A DNA stretch of 64,000 nucleotides from Prosthecobacter algae (GTDB lineage Bacteria; Verrucomicrobiota; Verrucomicrobiia; Verrucomicrobiales; Verrucomicrobiaceae). The notes beneath the pieces are model-generated. The model saw only the letters and a list, made by a program, of their open reading frames with translations, did no database searches and was not told the DNA's origin. The position numbers and the translations under genes were made by a program. Positions 52,886 through 62,525 of the stretch are shown here, piece after piece; within the stretch, counting starts at the first letter, position 1, and the number at the start of each line of letters is the position of its first letter. The stretch is from positions 1 through 64,000 of the forward strand of contig NZ_BAABIA010000013.1 of assembly GCF_039542385.1 (NCBI RefSeq), read 5' to 3'.

Positions 52886-53923
52886 ATGAACATCGCCCTT
52901 TCCGAATTGGCTGAACTTTTGGGAGGTCAACTTCTCACTGGCAGTCCAGACACCCGCATCACCGGCTTCGCTTCTCTTAAAGAAGCCGCAGCCGGGGACC
53001 TGAGCTTTTTTTATGATGCCCGTTATCGGGATAAGCTGGCGGCCACCCATGCCACAGCGGTACTGGTGCCCAAGGGGCTGGAGGGCTGCCCGGAGAAGGT
53101 GGCCTGCATCGCGGTAGAGGATCCTTCCCGCGCCTTTGAAAAAGTGGTGGATACCTATGGCTTCCACGCAGCGGCTTTTGAGGCAGGCATTCATCCTCGT
53201 GCCGTCATTGCGGAAGGTGTGAAGGCGGACCTCAGCAAGATCTCCGTGGCAGCCTGTGCGGTGATCGAAACCGGGGCCGAAATTGGCGATGGGGCGGAAA
53301 TTGGTGCGGGCTGTTTTGTCGGTCGCAATGCCGTTATCGGCGCTGGGACGAAGCTGTTTGCGAATGTGACCGTGCATGAGGCCTGCGAACTGGGCGAGCG
53401 TGTGATCCTGCACTCCGGCGTGGTCATTGGTGCGGATGGTTTCGGCTACGAATTTGAAAAAGGCCGTCATCGCAAAGTGCGTCAGGCGGGCATTGTACAG
53501 ATCGACAACGATGTGGAAATCGGTGCCGGGACCATGGTGGACCGCGCTCGTTTTGGCCGCACCTGGATCGGTGAAGGCACAAAGATTGATAACCTGGTGC
53601 AGATCGGTCACAACGTGGTCATCGGGAAGCATTGCATCCTCGTCGCCGGCACGGCCATTGCAGGCAGTGCGATCATTGGCGACTACGTCGTCATTGCCGC
53701 GCAGTCCGGCGTGGCGGGGCATGTGAGTGTGGGCTCCTTTGTGACCTTGGGCGGGCGCAGTGGGGTGACGAAAGACATCCCTGCGGGCAAGGCCACCTAC
53801 ATGGGCTTCCCGGCGGTGCCGGTGATGGATGAACGCCGCCGTCTGGCCAGCATCAATCGCCTGCCGCATCTCTCCGCCCGTGTGAAGGCCCTGGAGAAAG
53901 ACGGTGCCGAGGAAGAAAGTTGA
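52886..53923 (+). CDS. lpxD: UDP-3-O-acylglucosamine N-acyltransferase LpxD
   Basis: A 345-residue left-handed beta-helix acyltransferase that adds the N-linked acyl chain in lipid A synthesis. The N-terminal uridine-binding domain (SELAELLGGQLLTG, LSFFYDARYRDKL) is followed from about 110 by hexapeptide repeats (IGDGAEIGAGCFVGRNAVIGAG and on). Catalytic and binding sites are GADGFGYEFEKGRH, the His of NLVQIGHNVVIG, and GAGTMVDRARFGRTWIGEG. The C-terminal coiled helix is DERRRLASINRLPHLSARVKALEK. With lpxI it shows that the organism makes lipid A. No other lipid A genes adjoin it. Confidence 0.96.
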   Translation: MNIALSELAELLGGQLLTGSPDTRITGFASLKEAAAGDLSFFYDARYRDKLAATHATAVLVPKGLEGCPEKVACIAVEDPSRAFEKVVDTYGFHAAAFEAGIHPRAVIAEGVKADLSKISVAACAVIETGAEIGDGAEIGAGCFVGRNAVIGAGTKLFANVTVHEACELGERVILHSGVVIGADGFGYEFEKGRHRKVRQAGIVQIDNDVEIGAGTMVDRARFGRTWIGEGTKIDNLVQIGHNVVIGKHCILVAGTAIAGSAIIGDYVVIAAQSGVAGHVSVGSFVTLGGRSGVTKDIPAGKATYMGFPAVPVMDERRRLASINRLPHLSARVKALEKDGAEEES

Positions 53924-53970
53924 TCCCCAATGGGGCGAAGCTGCGAGGCCCTGACGGTTATTGATACGAA

Positions 53971-54017
53971 TGTGCCGGATGTGGCCTCGTGGAACGAGGA
54001 CGTCACATCCTGGCACA
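53971..54017 (+). other. Long imperfect hairpin upstream of the giant PEP-CTERM gene
   Basis: TGTGCC-GGATGTG pairs with CACATCC-T-GGCACA (one bulged T), and an inner stem CCTCGT with ACGAGG closes on a three-base loop. No T-run follows. It could be an RNA structure, an operator, or a terminator of lpxD lacking a T-tract. Confidence 0.5.
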
Positions 54018-54028
54018 GGCGCTGCTTA

Positions 54029-54052
54029 ACAGTTGGTTAACCCCCCAACTGT
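54029..54052 (+). other. Second inverted repeat upstream of the giant PEP-CTERM gene
   Basis: ACAGTTGG and CCAACTGT flank TTAACCCC, 12 bases after the preceding hairpin and 78 bases before the start codon. No T-run. Regulatory or structural role unknown. Confidence 0.4.
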
Positions 54053-54129
54053 CACACTCGCGAAAGCGGCCATTCCGGCTCAGGGATGTCCACGGTCACG
54101 AGGGACGGAAAGGGAACCCACCGTGACCC

Positions 54130-57100
54130 ATGAAGCGCCTTTTTTTGACCCTGCTGATGAGTTTTTCCGTGCCCTCTTTGGGGCAGCTCGTCTTTGACGG
54201 CAATACCGGATTAAACGGAGTGCAAAACGGGGCTGGCGTGTGGGATACTGGCACGGCGAACTGGTGGAACCCGACGCTCCTCTCTAACACCACCTGGAAT
54301 GATGGGCTGGCCCAATTTGGCAGTTCCTCCAGTGCCGTGGGCGGCACCATCACGGTCAACTCGGCCATCAATGCGACAGGTCTGGATTTCCTGCCACTGA
54401 GCGCCGCTCCCACCACCACGAACCAAGCCTATCATTTCAGTGGCACCGGATCGCTAAACCTCACCGGACCCGCGCCGATCATCAACATCGGTAATTTGAG
54501 CACCTCAGGGAGTAGCACAGCCGTCTCGGCGGTGAACTTTTTACTGCCCGTGAATGCCAACAATCTGACAATTCAGAAAAGCAGTGGCACGACGACTGGC
54601 TTCGTTCGCTTCACGGCGAACAACACCGGCCTCACGGGTCTGCTGACGTTGAAGGGGGATGCGGGCGGGATCTTTCTAGGCTTCGGTTCCCAGACCATTT
54701 TCCCCAATCTTACCGCGGTGGTGGTGGAGTCCAACTCGGTGGCGCAACTGTTAGGCACGGATGTTACTTACAATGTGCCTTTTCGCATTGCCGGCGGTGG
54801 CGGCACGACCAACTGGGGGGCCATCCGCATGGACTCCAGCGTGACCCTCGCAGGTGGTGTGGCCCTCATTGGTGATGCGCGCATCCACACGCACACCAAC
54901 GTCATCAATTCCTTCATCACCTCGCCGATCACGGAGATGGGCGGCAGCTACTCCTTCACCCGCACAGCGCTGCTGCCCACCACCGCCACGGCGGCACTTT
55001 CCATGACCTACACGGCGGCAAATACCTACACGGGGTCGACGAACTTTGGCCGTGCCGTGGTGCCTGCTTTCCCCACCTTTCCAGTCTCGGCAGAGGGGGG
55101 ACTTAACGTGCTCGATTTTGCTGCGGCGGGCGCACCCGCTTCAAACATCTTCTACAATGGGGTCACCCCGGGGGCGCTGAATCTCTTCGGCGGTCACGCG
55201 CTGACCACGGTGATGCGGCTGCGAGGCAAGGCTGGCGAAACCAGCAGCCAGACCTTTGGCGATGTGACGGTGGCGCAAAACCGCTCTGAGATCGAACTCA
55301 TCTCTGGGGCAGGGGGCACCATGAATCTGGCCCTGGGAGCACTGGGCCGCACGGGCAACGGCGTGCTTTCCATCAAGGAACCTGTTTCTGGCAGCATCAC
55401 GACGACGGTGCCCACCCCTTTCCTAGGGGCCTGGGCCACCTTCACCAGTGCCAGCGGCAGCAGCTCCTGGGCAGCCGCGCCGACGGGCACGCTCACGGGT
55501 TTCACCGGCGATACAGTGCATGCTACGGGCACCGTCCAGGCCGATGCCCCGGCGGCGAACCTGCAAGTAGGCAATGCTTCCACCCAGGCGGTGACCTTTG
55601 GCCCCGGCACAACGAACCTGAACACCGTATCCATGACGGATACCTGGTTAGGCCGTTCTCTGGACATGGGTGCTGGGCAGACCCTGCGGCTGGGGGCTGT
55701 GGGCGGCTTTCAGGCGGTCAGCGGTGCCTATGGACTTACGGTGAACGGGGGGAAGCTGACAGCAGGTGGGGCGGATAACACGGTGGGGCAGGTGATCCTA
55801 ACCAACTTTTCCACATCGGATATGACCGTGAATTCTGTCATTGAAAACAATGGAACCGGAGCTGTGAGTGTGCTGCTGAACGGCCCCGGCAAGACGGTGC
55901 TGGCAGGGGCCAATAGCTACACGGGCCAGACGACGGTGAACAGTGGCAGCCTGGAGATCCGCCACGGTACGGCCCTGGGCACTGGGGCAGGTTACACCCA
56001 GGTCCTCACCGGGGCTTCGCTGCTGCTTTCTGGTGGCATCAGCACGGCGGAGCAAATCATTCTTTCAGGCCGTGGTGTGGACCTGGCCGGGGCATTGCGG
56101 AATGTCAGCGGCACCAATACCGTCACCACGCAGATGGTGGCCATCACGAATACGCGCATTCATTCGGATGCGGGGGAGTTGATCCTGAGTCCCGCAGGCG
56201 GTGCGACGGCGGTTTCCATCTCCGCCGCCACAGTGCCCATCACCTTTGGTGGCGCAGGCAACATCACGGTGACCGGGCGGGTCAATACCACCACCTCTTC
56301 TTCAGCCATCACCAAGGAGGGAACCGGCACCTTGGTCCTGGGGGGAGATAACATCTTTTCGGGCACGGTGACGATCTCGGCAGGCACGCTGCGCATCACG
56401 CATAACAATGCGTTAGGCACCGTGGGAACGGGCGCGACGACGACGGTGAGCAGCGGGGCTGCCCTGGAGTTGAGCGGTGGAATCACTACGCCTGAAAGCA
56501 TGAACGTCAGCGGGACGGGGGTGGGGAATCAGGGTGCGATCCGCAGCGTGAGCGGTAGCAACACGATGTCTGGAACGGTGACTTTGGGGGCCAACCTGCG
56601 CCTCCAGGCCGAGTCCGGCAGCACGCTGAACTTCGATGTGGCCAGCGGGAACTCGATCCTGCATTCCGGCACGGCCAGTATCTCAGTCACCTTTGCTGGC
56701 AATGGCACCATCAATGTGGCAGATCCCATCGCCAAGACAAGCACAGGCACGCTGGGCGTGACCAAGAGCGGCAATGGCAGCGCAAACATTCGCGGGGCCA
56801 GTCCTACGGTGAATGGCAGCATCACGGCAAATGGCGGCATTTTGAATCTGGACTTTGCCAACGCCCCAGTGGCCTCGGTGGACAATCTTTTGGGTTCGGG
56901 CGTGCCTGCCATTTTCAGCGGCGGGGTGCTGCAGGTGACGGGCCGCAGCGGCGGTACGGTGGGCCAGGCTTTTGGCGCGGTGACCGTCAGTCCCGGCAGC
57001 GGTGAACTGCGGGTGGTGCAAAACGGCGGGACGAATGTGAATGTGGCCCTGGGAGCCATCAGCCGTCCCTCCGCCGCAGCCATGCTGCGTTTCACCCCCG

Positions 57101-59340
57101 GCAGCAGCGGTGCGCTGACCACCACGGGCGGGGCGGACAATGCGGTGCTGACCAGTGACAGCATGGCCTTTGCCACCGTGGGTGCCAGCGACTGGGCCGC
57201 CACGGGCGTCTTGAGCGGTGGTGTGCGCAGCATTGTGGGCCTCTCCAGCATCGCTGGTGGTTATACGAATACTTCAGGAGGGGCACTTGCAGGCCACGCC
57301 GATGTGACCACGGCGACCGTGAGTGTGCCGGATAACCTAACCACAAGCACGGTGCGCTTTAATACAGCGGGTGGCAGCGCGGTGACGATTGCTGCGGGGA
57401 AGATTCTCTCGACAGGAGGCATCCTCGTCGGGGAGGGGGCCGGAGCCACCGATGTGACCCTCAGCGGCGGCATCCTGCGCAGCAGCTCCACCAACATCTC
57501 TTCTTCTGTGGCAGATCTGATGGTAATCCAGAACAACACGGCGGCGGGTTTGATCATCAGTTCCGTCATTGCCAACAATGCCACCGCCAGTTCCACCACG
57601 GGCTTTACTAAAACGGGTCCGGGCACGGTGTATCTCGATACGGTTTCCCACACTTACACGGGCACCACACGGGTGGTGAATGGGATGCTCCATCTGCGCT
57701 CGGGCAACATTTCGGCCAGCTCGGAAGTGACCCTGGGGGCGGGCAGCACCAGTGGGGTGCTGAAGCTGGGTAGCGGCAGCACGGCCGTCTCATTGGCAGT
57801 GGACTGGCTGCGCACGGATGGCACCGGCACGGGCAATGCCGTGGTGGGCGGTGCCACGGCGTACTCCACTTTCACCCTGGATAACAACACCGTGGCCAGT
57901 GACTTCCGTGCAGGCATGCTCGGCGGGACCGGGGTGAATGAAGATAACTTAAACTTCCGCCTCACCACAGGCGGTTCGCTGGTGGCGACTCTCGGGCCTG
58001 CCAATACTTACAAAGGCAAGACGACCATGCTGGCCGGGGTCATTGAAGCCACCCTGCTGGCGAATGCCGGGCTGCCCAGCTCCCTGGGACGTGGCGATCA
58101 GAATGCGGAATCCGCCATCATTGACATGACCGGGGCCACGGTGACTGGAGCAACTGTGCAGGCTGTCTCAACATTGCGTTACATCGGCAGTGTGGATTCC
58201 GTGACGGACCGCATCATTCGCATCACCAATTCGGATGTGATCGGCGATACTTTTTCCGTCTTGGCGAATCTGGAAAACAACGGCACAGGCACGGTGAAGT
58301 TCACCAGTCAGTTCCTTTCAGAAGGCAGCAATACAGCGCCACGCACGCTGCGCCTGGGCGGCACCCAGGTCGGCGCGAATGAGATCGCCGGCATCAGCAA
58401 TGCCTCTGTCGCAACGACGAGCCTTGAAAAATATGGCACCGGCTCATGGACCATCACTGGCGACAGCCCGCACACGGGCAGCACCACCGTGAGCAATGGC
58501 CTGCTCCAGCTTGGCAATGGCGGCACGACAGGCAGTGTGGCCAGCACAGAGATTTTTCTGAGTGCCCCCACCGCGATCCTCAGCACCAAACGCAGCGACA
58601 CCCTCACGATGCCGCAGGCCATCACGGGCACGGGCACTCTGCGGATTGACAACACCACGACGGGTGTCACTCGCCTAACCAGTGATGCCAATGCCTATGC
58701 CAATACGGTGGTGCAAAGCGGCAGCCTTTTGGCCAATAATGTTGCTTCCCTCAGCTCGGCTACTGGCACGGGACCGGTCTTGGTCAATCCAGGGGCGACT
58801 CTCGGCGGCACTGGGCGCATGGCCCCGGCATTGAACAACTCCATCACGATTGTGGCAGGCACGCTGAGCGTGGGGGACTTCACCTTATCGAGTCCAACGG
58901 CGGCGGATCTAATCCTGACCACCAGTGGCACTGGCAGCCTGTCCTTGCAGGCGGGTTCCGTCTTTGCCTTTGATCTTTTCAGTGGCGCGGGTTTGGGCGA
59001 CAACACGCTGACGAGCACGGCGGCAGACCTGGCGGTGATCCTGGGCCGGGTCAGCCTCGGCACGGACATCACCCTGCGGGTCAGCAATCCGAACGGGATG
59101 ACGGGTTTTGCCGCAAATGATTCCTGGAAAATCTTCGACTGGTCAGGCCTTACAGAGCCTGTCAGCGGCAGCTTTACAGCTATGGATCTGCCAACTTTGA
59201 GCGGTGGCCTGACCTGGGATCTCAGCGAGCTTTACACCGGTGGCATCCTCAGCATCGCCCTGGTGCCTGAGCCTTCACGGCTGGTGCTGGTGATGCTCGG
59301 TTTTGCGGCTTTGTTGGTTAGGCGTCGGCGGGTTGCCTGA
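54130..59340 (+). CDS. Giant autotransporter-type beta-repeat protein with PEP-CTERM tail
   Basis: A 1736-residue secreted protein. The signal peptide is MKRLFLTLLMSFSVPSLGQ. The body is a long parallel beta-helix made of autotransporter-associated beta-strand repeats, with recurring units of the form GTGTLVLGGDNIFSGTVTI and NSYTGQTTVNSGSLEIRHG ending in GTL or GSL. No beta-barrel translocator is present. The C-terminus is a PEP-CTERM sorting signal: VPEPS, a membrane helix (RLVLVMLGFAALLV) and RRRRVA, the target of an exosortase that would anchor or release it. Some repeats carry Asn/Gly-rich turns. It is probably a surface or matrix protein. Its end overlaps the convergent gene by 23 bases. 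No close repeat copies were found elsewhere in the window. Confidence 0.9.
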   Translation: MKRLFLTLLMSFSVPSLGQLVFDGNTGLNGVQNGAGVWDTGTANWWNPTLLSNTTWNDGLAQFGSSSSAVGGTITVNSAINATGLDFLPLSAAPTTTNQAYHFSGTGSLNLTGPAPIINIGNLSTSGSSTAVSAVNFLLPVNANNLTIQKSSGTTTGFVRFTANNTGLTGLLTLKGDAGGIFLGFGSQTIFPNLTAVVVESNSVAQLLGTDVTYNVPFRIAGGGGTTNWGAIRMDSSVTLAGGVALIGDARIHTHTNVINSFITSPITEMGGSYSFTRTALLPTTATAALSMTYTAANTYTGSTNFGRAVVPAFPTFPVSAEGGLNVLDFAAAGAPASNIFYNGVTPGALNLFGGHALTTVMRLRGKAGETSSQTFGDVTVAQNRSEIELISGAGGTMNLALGALGRTGNGVLSIKEPVSGSITTTVPTPFLGAWATFTSASGSSSWAAAPTGTLTGFTGDTVHATGTVQADAPAANLQVGNASTQAVTFGPGTTNLNTVSMTDTWLGRSLDMGAGQTLRLGAVGGFQAVSGAYGLTVNGGKLTAGGADNTVGQVILTNFSTSDMTVNSVIENNGTGAVSVLLNGPGKTVLAGANSYTGQTTVNSGSLEIRHGTALGTGAGYTQVLTGASLLLSGGISTAEQIILSGRGVDLAGALRNVSGTNTVTTQMVAITNTRIHSDAGELILSPAGGATAVSISAATVPITFGGAGNITVTGRVNTTTSSSAITKEGTGTLVLGGDNIFSGTVTISAGTLRITHNNALGTVGTGATTTVSSGAALELSGGITTPESMNVSGTGVGNQGAIRSVSGSNTMSGTVTLGANLRLQAESGSTLNFDVASGNSILHSGTASISVTFAGNGTINVADPIAKTSTGTLGVTKSGNGSANIRGASPTVNGSITANGGILNLDFANAPVASVDNLLGSGVPAIFSGGVLQVTGRSGGTVGQAFGAVTVSPGSGELRVVQNGGTNVNVALGAISRPSAAAMLRFTPGSSGALTTTGGADNAVLTSDSMAFATVGASDWAATGVLSGGVRSIVGLSSIAGGYTNTSGGALAGHADVTTATVSVPDNLTTSTVRFNTAGGSAVTIAAGKILSTGGILVGEGAGATDVTLSGGILRSSSTNISSSVADLMVIQNNTAAGLIISSVIANNATASSTTGFTKTGPGTVYLDTVSHTYTGTTRVVNGMLHLRSGNISASSEVTLGAGSTSGVLKLGSGSTAVSLAVDWLRTDGTGTGNAVVGGATAYSTFTLDNNTVASDFRAGMLGGTGVNEDNLNFRLTTGGSLVATLGPANTYKGKTTMLAGVIEATLLANAGLPSSLGRGDQNAESAIIDMTGATVTGATVQAVSTLRYIGSVDSVTDRIIRITNSDVIGDTFSVLANLENNGTGTVKFTSQFLSEGSNTAPRTLRLGGTQVGANEIAGISNASVATTSLEKYGTGSWTITGDSPHTGSTTVSNGLLQLGNGGTTGSVASTEIFLSAPTAILSTKRSDTLTMPQAITGTGTLRIDNTTTGVTRLTSDANAYANTVVQSGSLLANNVASLSSATGTGPVLVNPGATLGGTGRMAPALNNSITIVAGTLSVGDFTLSSPTAADLILTTSGTGSLSLQAGSVFAFDLFSGAGLGDNTLTSTAADLAVILGRVSLGTDITLRVSNPNGMTGFAANDSWKIFDWSGLTEPVSGSFTAMDLPTLSGGLTWDLSELYTGGILSIALVPEPSRLVLVMLGFAALLVRRRRVA

Positions 59341-59809
59341 TCAGGGCGGCTTTTGCAGCCCTGCGTGGTCGGCATGTTTCCCAAAGACACAGCAGCCAGC
59401 CTGAGACAAGCAGGTAAAGCATGAAGCCTGAGTTGAGGCGAAGAGTGTCTGGGCCGGATTCGGAAGTGGCCTGTTGCAGAAGTTTCGGGCCCAAATGATA
59501 CAGTGCCATAGAAAGGGCGATGATGCCTGTCATGAGCACCAGGGTGACGAGGCGTGTACGCCTTTCCATCCAGATGTAGACCGCTGCGGCATACACCACT
59601 AGGCAGGGAAGAACAGGTGTCACCAGAGCCAGTGAGACCGCCCAAGTCGGGGAACCGGATCGAGATGACCAGGGACTCATCATGAACATCATCAACCAAA
59701 AGCCCAAAGCTGTCATGGCGCAGGGGGCAATGATGAGGATCGTCACGGCCGACTTCCAGGCCACAACAGGGTAGGGCAGGTGGGGAGGACTTGGAGAACG
59801 GTGAGGCAT
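59318..59809 (-). CDS. Hypothetical membrane protein (163 residues)
   Basis: A protein with about four hydrophobic segments: ILIIAPCAMTALGFWLMMF, LALVTPVLPCLVVYAAAVYI, LVTLVLMTGIIALSMALYHL and GFMLYLLVSGWLLCLW. It lies six bases downstream of the large VWA-domain gene in the same direction, so they form one operon and may work together in the membrane. No domain was recognised. The end overlaps the convergent PEP-CTERM gene. Confidence 0.65.
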   Translation of the reverse strand: MPHRSPSPPHLPYPVVAWKSAVTILIIAPCAMTALGFWLMMFMMSPWSSRSGSPTWAVSLALVTPVLPCLVVYAAAVYIWMERRTRLVTLVLMTGIIALSMALYHLGPKLLQQATSESGPDTLRLNSGFMLYLLVSGWLLCLWETCRPRRAAKAALIRQPADA

Positions 59810-59815
59810 GGTGTG

Positions 59816-62398
59816 CTACTTTTTTTGCGGAACAACCAGTTCCCAGATGCCCTGCACATGCTCCCAACGGCGGATGGCCAGATCCACCAGGAAGAGGAAC
59901 AGCAGGGTGAGGATGAGTGAGGGCCAGAGCTCAATGTACTGCACCGCACGGGTCTGGCTGAGATCGGGCACCTGGCCGGGCTGCAGCACCTTGCCACCGG
60001 TGATTTGCGTGGCCTGCTGGAGGAGGGATTCATTGACGGTGCCCAGGCTGGCCTCGCTGCCGGGATTGTGGACAAGACCTGCCGAGACCATCTCGGCCCC
60101 GCTTTGGGCGCGGATGAGGTAGACGCCGGGTTGGTCGGGGCGAAAGCTGCCTTCGTACCTGCCGGGGCCCGTTTGGCCTAACGAAAGGTTTTGCACGGGC
60201 TTCAAAGGGGCACCCAGGGCGTCTGCCGCCACAAAGAAGACTTCCGCCTGCACACGGGCATCATTGGCACGGGTGCCTGCATCTTCTTCCAGGTCCACTT
60301 GCAGCAGGGCATCATCCCCGCGCATCTCGGTGGCCAGATCCATGTGGCGGCCCTGCGGCGGGCGGGCGGTCTCGCGGAGGAGCTGCGACCAGAAGCGGCT
60401 GAAGTCCGGCCAGCGCACGATCCACAGGGAGGCCCAGCGGCTTTTCGCATCGCTGGTGAAGGCGGTCACCTTGCCCAGGCCAAAGCGCCAGTGCGCCAGC
60501 AGCGGATCGCCCATGTCGGTCAGCAGGGGGACCTGGGCGGTGGATTTGCGGATGGTTTTGACGTAGCCCAGCAAGTCTGGCGAGGTCCATTTGTCAAAGC
60601 CGGCCAGCATGGGGTGCTTTTCCACCAAGTTTGGGATGAAAGGTTCCTCGCGCATCATGCGGCCCGTGTGCATCAGGGTGTCCTGGGTGAAGATGCGGGT
60701 GATGCTGGCGGCATCCGTGGTGGTGTAGGACTGGCCGCCACCGCTGCTGGCGATGGCTTGCAGCAGGGCCACATGCGACCCTTCACCGATGGAGACGGTG
60801 GAAATGGTGATGCCCTCGCCACGGCACTGGGAGGCCATGGCCTCATAACCCGTGCCGGAGGTCTGGCCATCGGTGAGGATGATCATGTGCTTCACCTTGG
60901 CCTTCACCCGCCGCAGGGCATCGCGGGCCTGCTCCAAGGCGGGCTGCAGATTCGTGCCGCCGCCTGAGGCCACGGAGGAAATCTGTCCCGCGATGGTGGC
61001 GGTGGAGGTCAGCCGGGTCATCGGGGCCACCACATGGGCCTCGCTATCGAAGGCATAAATGCCGATGAAGTCATTCCGCCCAAGCACCTCGGCGGTGGCG
61101 ATGGAGGCGCTTTTGGCCATCTCCAGCTTTTCACCCGCCATGGAGCCGGACCGATCCATGACGATGGCCACGGCGGCGCTTTGTTTTTCCTCTTCATCGG
61201 GCGCTTTCAGCCTAACGGGAAGGATGTCATCAATGGGCGTCTTGTAGAAACCACCGAGGCCGAAGCTGTTGGGCCCGCCGAGCATGAGAAAGCCGCCGCC
61301 CAGCTTGTCCACATAATCACGCATCGCATTCATGGCCCCTTCGCCGATCTGGTGGGCGGGCACGTCGCTGAGGATGATGCCGTCGTAACCGGAGAGTTGA
61401 TCGAGCGTGCTGGGGATGTTGCCCGGCTGGCGGAGATCCAACTCGATGCCTTCTTTGGCCATGGCCTGCTGGAGGTAGGCGGCCTCGCCCGTTTCGCTGT
61501 CCAGGTAAAGCAGGCGCAGGCGGCCGCGCACATCCACCAGGGTCAGGGCGCTGTTGTTGGCCGGGATGGAATCCGCCGCGATGCCTTCCAGCACGGCGCG
61601 ATATTTGAAGGTGTCGCGTGTTCCCGGGGTGCGGGTGAAGGTTTCCGCCAGGGGCTGTCCAGGCCTCAGGGTCACGGGCCGTTGCTCCACCTGAATGCCA
61701 TTTTCGAAAAGCTTCAGCGTGCCCTGCGTCTCCAGGGTGGACTCCAGGTGGGCGGTGAGTTTCAGCGTCGCACCTTCATTCAGGCGGTTACGGCTGGCCA
61801 CCAGCTCGCGCACTCGGGCATCGGGCTTGCGCGGCCCTGCCACTGGCAGCGCATGGATGCGCACGCCCGAGACACTGGCCTGGCGCGCCGCCTCCAGCAG
61901 ACGACCACGAGTTTCATGCCCGTCGCCAATGAGCACGATGTCGCGGCTGGCCCCGGCGGGGAAAAGCGCCTGCGCATAGTCCACGGCGGCGCTGTAGTGG
62001 CTGTCGCCTCCGTGGGTGGTGAGAAAGGTGGCCACGTCCGGCTTCGGGCCTTCGGGCAGCAGGGCAGGCTCATCACCCAGCAGCACCACAAAGCTTTCCG
62101 CCTCTGCGCCCAGGCTCCCTTGCAGACGGCGTGCCTCCGCGAGGCCTTTTTCGATCCCTTCCGCCCCCATGCTCTGGCTGGCATCCAGGATGATGCCCAG
62201 GGCCTTTTTGCCCGTTTGGGAAACCCGCGCTGGACCGGCCAGGGCTGCGAGTGCCAGCAGGATGCCCACCGCCCGCACCACCAGCAGCAGCCGCTTCCGC
62301 AGGCCCTCCATGGGGTGCGCGGACTGGCTTTCAAACCACAGCAGCAAAGCCAGGGCGGGCAGGGCCAGCAGCAAGAGTTTCGGTGATTCCCAATCCAT
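59816..62398 (-). CDS. Membrane protein with two VWA-type segments and a glutamine-amidotransferase-like domain
   Basis: An 860-residue protein anchored at both ends. N-terminal helices (LLLLALPALALLLWF and LLLVVRAVGILLALAALAG) are followed by a first VWA-like segment (LGIILDASQSMG) near 70. An Ig-like region with periplasmic features leads to a Rossmann-like stretch (LRLLYLDSETGEAAYLQQAM to GGGFLMLGGPNSFGLGG) typical of glutamine-amidotransferase-like domains in such proteins. The main VWA domain near 400 has the MIDAS motif IVMDRSGSMAG and HMIILTDGQTSGTG. A C-terminal helix LWPSLILTLLFLFLVDLAI ends it. Relatives in Planctomycetes and Verrucomicrobia are of unknown function; it probably senses or binds a partner outside the cell. 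A small membrane protein gene follows in the operon. Confidence 0.85.
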   Translation of the reverse strand: MDWESPKLLLLALPALALLLWFESQSAHPMEGLRKRLLLVVRAVGILLALAALAGPARVSQTGKKALGIILDASQSMGAEGIEKGLAEARRLQGSLGAEAESFVVLLGDEPALLPEGPKPDVATFLTTHGGDSHYSAAVDYAQALFPAGASRDIVLIGDGHETRGRLLEAARQASVSGVRIHALPVAGPRKPDARVRELVASRNRLNEGATLKLTAHLESTLETQGTLKLFENGIQVEQRPVTLRPGQPLAETFTRTPGTRDTFKYRAVLEGIAADSIPANNSALTLVDVRGRLRLLYLDSETGEAAYLQQAMAKEGIELDLRQPGNIPSTLDQLSGYDGIILSDVPAHQIGEGAMNAMRDYVDKLGGGFLMLGGPNSFGLGGFYKTPIDDILPVRLKAPDEEEKQSAAVAIVMDRSGSMAGEKLEMAKSASIATAEVLGRNDFIGIYAFDSEAHVVAPMTRLTSTATIAGQISSVASGGGTNLQPALEQARDALRRVKAKVKHMIILTDGQTSGTGYEAMASQCRGEGITISTVSIGEGSHVALLQAIASSGGGQSYTTTDAASITRIFTQDTLMHTGRMMREEPFIPNLVEKHPMLAGFDKWTSPDLLGYVKTIRKSTAQVPLLTDMGDPLLAHWRFGLGKVTAFTSDAKSRWASLWIVRWPDFSRFWSQLLRETARPPQGRHMDLATEMRGDDALLQVDLEEDAGTRANDARVQAEVFFVAADALGAPLKPVQNLSLGQTGPGRYEGSFRPDQPGVYLIRAQSGAEMVSAGLVHNPGSEASLGTVNESLLQQATQITGGKVLQPGQVPDLSQTRAVQYIELWPSLILTLLFLFLVDLAIRRWEHVQGIWELVVPQKK

Positions 62399-62525
62399 GT
62401 GTATCTAACGTGAATGCTAGGGGGGAATGAGACACTTCCAAGCAGCAAGTACAGGCAGATGAGGGAATAAGCTTGGGCGGGTTCCCTGCTTGCCCAAGCC
62501 TGCCGGGACGGTTTATTCTCGGCCC

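Noticed and set aside
55194-59087. Several minus-strand frames inside the giant PEP-CTERM gene
   Set aside because: They are low-complexity Val/Pro/Ala-rich mirror translations of the beta-repeat coding sequence.
54750-61216. Integron attC sites, because GTTAGGC matches the attC core sequence
   Set aside because: The copies lie singly inside conserved coding regions with no paired RYYYAAC element and no integrase gene.
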